From Bradysia coprophila (lineage: Eukaryota; Arthropoda; Insecta; Diptera; Sciaridae), in contig NW_023503493.1 in NCBI RefSeq assembly GCF_014529535.1, forward strand, positions 22,963,334 to 23,027,333: DNA of 64,000 nt, given 5' to 3'. The position numbers and the translations under genes are program-made. The notes beneath the pieces were generated by a model. It made no database searches. It was not told where the DNA came from and worked only from the letters and a program-made list of their open reading frames with translations. Within the stretch, counting starts at the first letter, position 1, and every line of letters starts with the position of its first letter. Below, one piece after another: positions 25,201 to 33,409 of the stretch.

Positions 25201-25242
25201 GTGACGATTAATATAAATTTTGGTGGTCAACCGCAATGCTAA
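22232..25242 (+). CDS. Divergent MutL-family (MLH3-like) GHKL protein with a disordered tail and no endonuclease domain, 783 residues
   Basis: MutL proteins are dimeric GHKL ATPases of mismatch repair and meiotic crossing-over; MLH3 partners MLH1. Seven exons with consistent phases: 22232-22276, 22332-22456, 22796-23030, 23091-23245, 23318-23546, 23618-23828 and 23891-25242 (2,352 nt). Exons 1-2 give GELVKNSVDA, which keeps the catalytic Glu and Mg-binding Asn of motif I, then VIDDGCGF (motif II). Exon 3 aligns with the MLH3 region around YGFRGEAL but reads YGKHGKFL, so motif III is lost; the PVRRK-type motif is also absent. Exon 5 has FQFVYFNKLIEYDGKWRKFI, matching the FLFVNKR block of the transducer domain, and exon 6 the CPVYLMNI and CIRKCVEQLL blocks. 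Residues 335-783 are low-complexity, rich in Ser, Asn, Arg and Lys, with no DQHAxxExxxxE motif. The ATG choice is tentative. Family call likely, MLH3 assignment less so. Confidence 0.65.
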
Positions 25243-25306
25243 AGAATTCATTTGGCAGCCGACAATGATCATAATTCGTTTTTCAAATGAAATTGAATTT
25301 TGTAAG

Positions 25307-25312
25307 AATAAA
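25307..25312 (+). promoter_or_regulatory. Poly(A) signal AATAAA, MutL-like gene
   Basis: AATAAA 65 bp after the stop of the MutL-like gene. Confidence 0.4.
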
Positions 25313-25467
25313 ATTTGGAATAATTCCTGGAATGAACTTCAAGTTTCTCTACTGATTTATCAACATAGTCCTGGACGACAAACTGAACAAATTCTCGGCA
25401 ACTTACGATAGTTGGTAGGTTTCGTTATTTAGATTTTGGTTAATCAAGGAGGTAACTTAAGATGACA

Positions 25468-25473
25468 TTTTAT
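25468..25473 (-). promoter_or_regulatory. Poly(A) signal AATAAA, Baeyer-Villiger monooxygenase gene
   Basis: AATAAA on the minus strand about 70 bp past the stop at 25544. The two convergent genes share a 300-bp tail-to-tail spacer. Confidence 0.45.
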
Positions 25474-25543
25474 TCATATAGATTGAATTGATTAACAATG
25501 ATAACCCGTAACCCTTTAACAACCAAATCGTAACTTCCAGCTT

Positions 25544-27615
25544 TCATTCAATTACAAAGCCATCGTAATTGTTATTGGCACACTTGTCCAGATTTTCGAC
25601 ATATTCTGGTATTCCGCCAAAGTAGTTAAGCGGCTCACGTAATTTTCCCGGAATGTTCGCTCCTTGATACCATGAGTCCGTTGCAGGAAATAGACTGCTG
25701 TACCAAACTTCGTGAAGATCCTTTACCCATTTATCTTCGGCTGCTTGGACTGCCTCAACACTGCGCTTCTTTTCGTTTCTCATCTTCACCATTAGATCCA
25801 CGACGAAATTTCCCTGTACTGTGCCGGTTGTTGGCCCGTTCGAAAAAGCTGTAAATTATGTAGAAACGGCTATAGTTATCAGCCATAGACAAAGACGACA
25901 ATAATAAGTTTTGGCTACTGTCCCCTTACGCAGCGCAGTTGATGAAATGATTGAATGTATAAATTTTGTATCGAACACAACTGAAGTACTAGATTTGGTT
26001 GTGATCCGCTGGCCGTTTCTAAAAAGTCAAATTTACCTGTCGGGGCTTGTGGGCCGTAAAACCAGTACAGATTCGGAAATTCAGCAGTTGATAGACCAAG
26101 ATATGTTTTGGTGCCACTTTTCCATTTATCCTGAATCGATAGTCCTCTTCCGTTCTTTATATTAATGTTCAGAATACCACCAGTCACACTGAAATTTTCA
26201 GATATTTGTAGACGATATTCAAGCTCCTGTTCGTTGATAAATTATACCTGTCGAATCCTGTGGCAAAAACGATGACATCAACATCGATCACTCCCTCTTT
26301 CTCAGTCATAACTCCATTCTCAGTTATCGACAGTATCGGAGATTCACGAACATTAATAAGATCTACGTTCGTTTGGTTGAACACTTCGTAGAATGAGGTC
26401 TCTAAGCAAGGTCTTTTCGTTCCCCATGCGTGGGGTGGTTTTAACGGAGCAAGTAGGTCACGTTTTTTTGGATCCGTTAATCTGATAAAAGAAGAAGAGT
26501 CGAAATAAACATTTCCCTATGATTAACTAGCAAACACAAATTACCTTGCTCGGGTTTGCTCACACCAGAAATTGTAGACTTCATCATTAGCTTCTTGCAA
26601 GAAAAAAATCTCTTTGTACGTCGAAAGCCAATATGAGAATCCACCGTAGTCCCAGAGATATTTGTAGAGACTTTGTCTCTCTTCTGGCGTAGAATCAACA
26701 AATTTTTTATCAGTGAAATCCATATCGATGACTAGAGCACCAAAGGTTTTCTTCAAATTTTGGAATATCTCTTCATATCGTTCCTTCTTAGGGAATTTCC
26801 ACAGCGATTTTTCATCGTCACCAAGAAAACATTGCCGCATCGGTATAGCCAGATTCGGTGTTCGTTGATATACAGTTAAATGTTCGACATTCGGTCCGAT
26901 TTCTTGAATTATCTGAACACCACTAGCTCCGGTGCCAATAATCGCCACTCGTTTTCCCTTCAAATCCACTCCCTCTTCGGGCCAAACACCAGAGTGATAC
27001 CATTGACCTTTAAACTTGTCAACGCCATTGAATGGTGGTGTATAACGTTTGGAAGCGAATCCAGTACAAAGAATCAAATGATTGGCCCATGTTGACACAT
27101 CTTTGTTAGATGTTGTCACATGCCACAGCTTTTTAGACTGATCGAATTCTGCATCAGTAACTGTAGTGTTGTAGTAAATGTCCTTGCTGAGATTGAGCTT
27201 CTTATCAGCATGATGAAAGTAGCGCATTAGTTCCTCTCGGCCAGGAAATCGTTCTCTCCATTCGAAATCACTCCAGATGTCTTTCTCTTCAGACAACTGA
27301 TAAATTGGCGTTTCACTGTAAGTGTATTAGGATAACGAATTGTTTCGAATAGCTTAACAATCTGCAAATTGTACCTATCAACCCGAGCACCCGGATACCT
27401 TCAGTCAAAAAGTGAATTTATTTTAATATTTTCTTTGCTCCATTTTAATGAAAACTTTTTCGGTTTTACCTATTCCAAAACCAGGTGCCACCAAGATCTC
27501 GACCACTTTCGTAGATTTTCACATTGAAACCTAATCCTCGAAGCTTAGACAAAATATGAATACCCGAAAATCCAGCACCAACAATCAATGCATCCAATAC
27601 TTGATCGTTTGACAT
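25544..27615 (-). CDS. Type I Baeyer-Villiger monooxygenase (FAD/NADPH), 543 residues
   Basis: Such enzymes insert oxygen next to a ketone carbonyl, giving esters or lactones. Six exons with consistent phases: 27470-27615, 27375-27398 (24 nt), 26545-27315, 26248-26481, 26037-26188 and 25544-25848 (1,632 nt). FAD-binding Rossmann motif GAGFSG is at 13-18. LGGTWFWNRYPGARVDSE follows at about 41-58. The type I fingerprint FxGxxxHxxxWP is complete as FKGQWYHSGVWP (158-169). The NADPH Rossmann motif is GTGASG (184-189), and the late ATGFD motif is present (FATGFDSVTGG). The length matches the 540-residue cyclohexanone/phenylacetone monooxygenase class, not the animal FMO or ecdysone-pathway FMO families. 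No signal peptide is seen. Type I enzymes are well known from bacteria and fungi and unusual in animals. The five introns show it is a settled eukaryotic gene. Confidence 0.88.
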
Positions 27616-29128
27616 TTTTGCAATAACTGAAACTAACGAAAACACCTTTCAGATACTGTGGCGATAGGAAATTTAAAATTTGGTAACGTTGTCGGAACAG
27701 GTAACCAATTAAAATGAGAGTCACAAAACCTGATTTTGATCAAATGAAGGTGTGTCGGTTAAATATTACGATACATCCGTTAATTTAGTGATTCAACTTT
27801 AATCATTGACACATTTATAAATGATAAAAAATGCACATAAACTCAAAGCTGGATACCTCAAAGCGACAAAAATACGGTGGTCTACGATGTTTACGTGTTA
27901 GTTTTATTGACAACATTAATAATCACCAAAATGTTAAAAAAAATCTGTTGAATTTGCAATTAGTTTTATTGTTCTGAAGAATATGATAGGTTTCGTTGAC
28001 AAAATTCTCTTCTCTCCTTATTACTTCACTGTCTTGAGTCAAGACTTGACCATAAAAAGACCATACCGCACCACTCTAGTTATAGTTTGTTGCTTCTTTT
28101 AATCAAGTATTTATAACAGACGAGAGATGTGAAAATTGTCAGCCCGAGGCGAAAGAACATAATTTTTTTACAGCACACTGAGATCAATTTTACGCACTAG
28201 TGTCTAAATATATAAATCAAAATCTTGCGCAGTAGCCTAGCAATGCCAGATAAACATTTTGACTCTTGTAATTTTGGGAACTTGCAAGGCAGCTCTCTAG
28301 CAATATCACGAGAGCTGCCTTGGAACTTTCTATGTTTAGGTGGTTTAGGTACTAAATTTGCAAGAAAGAGGTAGTCTACCTCTATTGAAAGAACATTTTA
28401 CCGAATTAGACAGAAATCAACGTTTACTTCTGAGCGTTCTGACATTGCTGTTGATGGAGAATTTTTATTTTATATTTGCGACACTTAGTTTAGTAGTTAA
28501 CAAAGCCGGTAGATAGTTTGTCTAGGTAATTCACTTTTTATTGATGAGAGAATCCGAAAAAGCCACTCAAAATGAGAATATTTTAACAATTCAAGCAATT
28601 ATACCTAACGAAAGTTACGATGCTTAATCCAAAGTGATCCCAACCGATGCGCACAACAATTTGAACTGAATTTTTTTGGTTTCCCATTCTCTTATATATG
28701 TTAAGAACATGGGTCCCATGTAAATAAGAATGAGCATAATAAGTACAACGAAATTTTTATCTTTCTCTTTAGAATCAGGTTTTTGCCTTTTAGAACAGGT
28801 ATAAATTCCGAATAATTAACAAAAATGTTAACATTAATGGGAATATTTGACATAAATGGGACATCAATAACAATCATCTGAAATTTTTTCTGCATTTTCT
28901 TATGTGATTACTGTTAGGTATAATAGTTATTTATGCCACCGAGCAATGCACTTCAGAATTACGTTGTGTTAAGTAATGAATGCTTTTTCAGGCAACTACA
29001 CATTTGTCACTTGAGGCCGAGGGTTGGTTGCATGGGTTGGAAATCTCACCAAGCAGCCAAGCATTGCTTGGAGAAAATGTTGAATTGTGGAAACTCGGGA
29101 GAACACTTTTAATTTACGATACTAAATT
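27616..29128. other. Intergenic, no gene seen
   Basis: AT-rich DNA upstream of the monooxygenase. It contains one short strong hairpin (28286-28321, AAGGCAGCTCTC and its complement). I see no coding region. Confidence 0.5.
28286..28321. repeat. Short perfect hairpin
   Basis: Arms AAGGCAGCTCTC and GAGAGCTGCCTT with a 12-base loop. Confidence 0.7.
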
Positions 29129-29297
29129 GGTGGTAATCGAGGGGGAAACAACACGAGCGAATGATGTGACAGTGTTAGGCGAATAATGAGCGAATAAAGG
29201 CAAATAATGAGCGAATGAAGGCGTATGGGGAAATAATTGGCGAATGGCCGAACGGTGGGACAAAACTTTCCATTGTTGTTTCCCCCTCTGTGGTAAT
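29129..29297. repeat. Small inverted-repeat element
   Basis: Arms centred on GAGGGGGAAACAACA and TGTTGTTTCCCCCTC, with matching TGGTAAT further out on both sides. The interior repeats GGCGAATAATGAGCGAAT-like units. It could be a short MITE. Confidence 0.55.
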
Positions 29298-29428
29298 ATA
29301 AAAAGAAAAGGATCAATTTTATGACAATTTGTATGGGACAACACTAAGTTTGTTTGAAGAACATTTGTAAGATTTCTTACCCATAGCCGAGTGTAACAAT
29401 ATACACCGTCAACCTAGAGAAGCATTTT

Positions 29429-29520
29429 GTTGGAATGGACATGATTATACGAGTATACTACCAATTTACTAAACGATATCTTTACTACTGAAGTAACATC
29501 GTATGTTAGGATACTATCCA
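29429..29520 (+). repeat. Dispersed repeat, copy 1
   Basis: About 92 bp, strongly similar to 30081-30183 in the same orientation. Both begin TGTTGGAAT, contain GGACATGAT and TACGAGTATA, and end with GTAACATnGTA and TAGGATACTA. Confidence 0.7.
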
Positions 29521-29716
29521 GGAAAGTAATAATGGTCAATATTAAACCATTCAAGGAAGAATCAGTCACCTTAATTAATAATTTTCGGCGAATCTATGTA
29601 TTTATGCATTCAATCAATTCTTCGTTTAATGTCGATTCATGCACTTTTTTACTTTTTTGTAAAGTTTTTTTTTGTAAAGTAATTTTCGTAAAAGGTAAAA
29701 GTTCGATTCATGCAAT

Positions 29717-30022
29717 GCTTGGTCACGCTACGACTATGCATCTTGTTATGCTCAGCTAAGTCAATTGTTATGATCAGCTATGCGAACTGCTACGCTCCAC
29801 CAATTGCTATGCTCAGCCATTTCATTGTTGTGCAGTGCCATACCGAAGCTAGCGCTTCATAAAACTTCCTTATTCAACGAAATAATGTCATCAGACTACT
29901 CTGGGCTCCTCGTAATTATCAAAACAATATTTGGATATGCGGATATCCTTGCTACGTTGCTATGAATTTCTACGCTGCTACGCCTTGATATGCTGATTGC
30001 TGATGCTATGCTTTGCTATGCC
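29717..30022 (+). repeat. Degenerate minisatellite of CTATGC/GCTACG units
   Basis: Many short, imperfect units such as TGCTATGCTCAGC, GCTACGCT and TGCTATGC follow each other. No coding sense is visible. Confidence 0.5.
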
Positions 30023-30080
30023 AAATTACGTTTGATCAACCAATTTCCACACCAAATAAACATTACTGGTACCCATAACC

Positions 30081-30183
30081 TGTTGGAATAGAAATGGACT
30101 GGACATGATATACGAGTATATACTACCGATTCACTAAACAATATCTATATTACTAAAGTAACATTGTACGCTAGGATACTAGG
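30081..30183 (+). repeat. Dispersed repeat, copy 2
   Basis: Second copy of the repeat at 29429-29520, about 650 bp downstream. The pair could be the ends of an older element enclosing the minisatellite. Confidence 0.65.
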
Positions 30184-30592
30184 ATCTACTTATTCTTATT
30201 CGTTTAATCATGTTACTTTGATCGACCTCCAACACATTTATCTCCGTGTTGCATACTGCGTTTTTCTCAAAAAAGACAAAATTTTACCTTTCGTCTCTGA
30301 GTTAAGAAAATGAATAGCCAATTTGTAAATAAAAATAAAAATGCTAGAGTTCTATTAGAGTTTTGCGTTTCTATCTAGATATTTAGGTAGATGATGTCCA
30401 CACCCCATTCCCTATGTCCACAAACAAGCGAATTTTAAAATTGGCAGGCGAAGGGGCAAAGGGCAAATAAATGGACTACGCCAAGCATATTTTTTTTATT
30501 AAATTTTCTTAAAGATTTCAAAAAAAAATACCCGTCTTTTACCGTTTTCAAAAAAAGTTTAAAATGTGGAAGTTATGAGCATTTAAGTAAAC

Positions 30593-32318
30593 CAATAGTA
30601 CATTGAATGACAAGGGGCGAAAGTAAAAAAATTCAACCGTGTGCGAGAGTTGGAGCCCGCGCCGAAGGCAAGGGCTCTAATCGCACAGGTTGATTTTTTT
30701 TACTTTTGCCCCGAGTCGTTCATACTATTTTTTTTGATACCAACATTGAAAATTGATACGTATCGCAAACATCGCAACAAAATGTTGAAATAAAAAGGCA
30801 TTTAGCCAGAAAATGCAGGGGTCCAGGGGGCGGCAGCCCCCTGGTATATGAAAAATTGAATAATTTAGCCATCACAACAATAACACACACAAAAATTAAG
30901 ATATAACTAACAAATCATTCAGTAACAAAAAGTATCGCAAAGTTTTTTAGTATCGCACAGTGTTTTACAATTTTTCATGCTTCGGGGCCGAAAATGAGGG
31001 CAATTTTTCGAATTTTCTCGGGTTTCCGGCCCTCTGCATGAAAACTCACATGTGCACCTGTTTGGGACGGTTGATTTAAGGCACTTTCGCTTGTAGACCT
31101 CACTTCGTTCGGCCTACAATCCGCGAAATTGCCTCAAATCAATCGTCCAAAACAGGTACACAAATGACTATTGATCAAAGTATTCTGCATAATATGAGCG
31201 GATTTTGTTGACAACTCGACTCATTTCTCTCATTTTCTGTGACGTCAGTCACTTTCGCTGTTCGTTCAGTTGCGTTCGCTCTTCGTTAAGTACTTTCTCC
31301 CCGTGGGATGCATTTTTTTACTTTCGCCCCTCATATGCGGGGCGAAAGTATCATTTTTCAATGTTGGTATCAAAAAAAATTTCATGTGTAAATCACAATT
31401 TCCATGTATTTTGTTGTTGTAATTTGCTTTTGTATGGAAACTTTACATTGATATGTTGCGCGTTAAACGCATTTTTTCGCCAAAATACGAAACACCGGTA
31501 TTTTTATTTTTAAAACTTTACAGGAAAAAGCTGGAAAACGGGATATTTTTTTCTAAAGCGCGTTGTCTATTATGTTCACTATAGCAACTAGGCAAATGAT
31601 TTTTTCAGATTTTACATTTTCGCTTTTATAAAATATTATTTAATAAGTAAATTTTGGCCAGTAAATGGATGAAAGAAGAAAAACTGAAATGTTTACACTC
31701 AAAATTTCACAAATTTTTTTTGATACCAACATTGAAAAATGATACTTTCGCCCCGCATATGAGGGGCGAAAGTAAAAAAATGCATCCCACGGGGAGAAAG
31801 TACTTAACGAAGAGCGAACGCAACTGAACGAACAGCGAAAGTGACTGACGTCACAGAAAATGAGAGAAATGAGTCGAGTTGTCAACAAAATCCGCTCATA
31901 TTATGCAGAATACTTTGATCAAAATTGTAAAACACTGTGCGCCAGTGTTCTTATTGAAATTAGCATACAAAGTTGATACTTTTTGTTACTGAATGATTTG
32001 TTAGTTATATCTTAATTTTTGTGTGTGTTATTGTTGTGATGGCTAAATTATTAAATTTTTCATATACCAGGGGGCTGCCGCCCCCTGGACCCCCGCATTT
32101 TCTGGCTAAATGCCTTTTTATTTCAACATTTTGTTGCGATGTTTGCGATACGTATCAATTTTCAATGTTGGTATCAAAAAAAATAGTATGAACGACTCGG
32201 GGCAAAAATAAAAAAATTCAACCTGTGCGATTGAGGCCCTTGCCTTCGGCGCGGGCATCAACTCTCGCACACGGTTGATTTTTTTTACTTTCGCCCCTTG
32301 TCATTCAATGTACTATTG
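30593..32318. mobile_element. Large inverted repeat, 1.7 kb, near-identical arms
   Basis: The left arm (30593-31383) and right arm (31711-32318) are reverse complements of each other with few differences, around a 327-bp spacer. Each arm holds, from the outside in: a terminal hairpin starting GGGGCGAAAGTAAAAAAA with a GCCGAAGGC apex; TTTGATACCAACATTGAAAA; a GGGGTCCAGGGGGCGGCAG tract; and a fragment with TCTCCCCGTGGGATGCA. The left arm is longer because it holds a fold-back insertion. The high arm identity implies a recent origin or continuing arm-to-arm gene conversion. No transposase is visible. Confidence 0.8.
30972..31173. mobile_element. Fold-back element inserted in the left arm only
   Basis: Same two-hairpin layout as 18145-18334: first arms TTTTCATGCTTCGGGGCCG-like, second arms CCTGTTTGGGACGG, apex CACTTCGTTCGGCCTACAA. 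The equivalent place in the right arm (near 31920) reads straight from CAATTTT to GATCAAAG, an empty site. Confidence 0.7.
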
Positions 32319-32491
32319 CATTACAAGCGTATGCACAACAGAAGATTGGACTTATCTAATTGTTGTGGCGTTTATTGGTGTGGTGTGGTGTTTATACTTA
32401 AAACAATAACGCGAAAAAAAAACTTCTGTATTTCAGACTGGGCCTTGGACAAAGGAATTAGGTATCTCGACTCTACTTTTAGCTTTTAAGT

Positions 32492-32724
32492 CAAAGAATC
32501 ATAAAACTTACTGGCATATTTCTGGCCAAGACATTCTTTAAATCGATTTTTCACCATGAAGCCATGATGGCTCATTTTTGGTCAAATGGAGAAAAATGTA
32601 GACCACGACCAGATCTACATTTTTCTCCATTTGGCCAAAAATGAGCCATCATGGCTTCATGGTGAAAAATCGATTTAAAGAATGTCTTGGCCAGAAATAT
32701 GCCAGTAAGTTTTATGATTCTTTG
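32492..32724. repeat. Near-perfect 233-bp palindrome
   Basis: Arms of about 110 bp, beginning CAAAGAATCATAAAACTTA and meeting around a loop of about 11 bases (CCACGACCAGA). Only one or two mismatches are visible (for example TTGGTCAAATGG against TTGGCCAAATGG). The GC content is higher than in the flanks. Open frames through the arms resemble nothing I know. Confidence 0.85.
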
Positions 32725-33350
32725 CAAAAATTGCTGGTAAGAAAGGAAGGCTATAGCGCGGAACAAACAACATTAAAAAATAGCTTGGAAAAATCTATTG
32801 TAAAAGTGATTTCAGCAAAAACACTGAATTCTCGTTATCAAATCGTAAAATTCAATTCCATATTTCTTTCAAATTGCTACCTGAATTACAGTGAATGTCA
32901 GTGAAATTTAGGCATGAATTTTCTGCTGCTGTTTCACTCAAACAAATACAACTCTTTATACGCTTATACGTGTGGAATTATTACGCGCATACGCTGCTCA
33001 TGGTACATACATACACATTTTGTGTGTAGTAGTGGACCAGCTAAATCAAACGCCTAAATTTCACTGACGTTCACTACAAGCCGAAACTTTGGATGTCTTA
33101 GGGCTTCCGATCCGCGGTTCTTGTACCGACCAAACGATACTTACGTTCATTTGTAAGATATATTTGCGATGCAGGGTTTCATATCAATTATGCTCTTAGT
33201 TTGATAGTAATGAATCGATTAACAAAGCAGAGGAACCATTTACCATTAAAAATTTCAGATAATAATGCAGTTTACTGAAGCTCCTCGACCTATTAATTCC
33301 ATTAATTCACATAATGCATACACGAATTTTTGACTGTCTATTCGCATCCA
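32725..33350. other. Intergenic, nothing recognised
   Basis: The spacer between the palindrome and the 3' end of Rrp1. One open frame continues out of the palindrome to about 32904 but has no recognisable domain. Confidence 0.4.
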
Positions 33351-33356
33351 TTTATT
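33351..33356 (-). promoter_or_regulatory. Poly(A) signal AATAAA, Rrp1
   Basis: AATAAA on the minus strand 54 bp beyond the Rrp1 stop. Confidence 0.5.
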
Positions 33357-33409
33357 GCTCCACAAAAAAAAATATAAATAAAATAAACCAAGAAAAAACT
33401 ACAAAAAAT

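Noticed and set aside
25544-27615. Bacterial contamination as the source of the monooxygenase
   Set aside because: The gene has five spliceosomal introns with consistent phases and lies between clear insect genes on the same contig.
31205-31888. Two nearly identical open frames on opposite strands (MLTTRLISLIFCDVSH...)
   Set aside because: They are the same sequence read from the two arms of the 30593-32318 inverted repeat. No domain is recognisable, so they are not annotated as genes.
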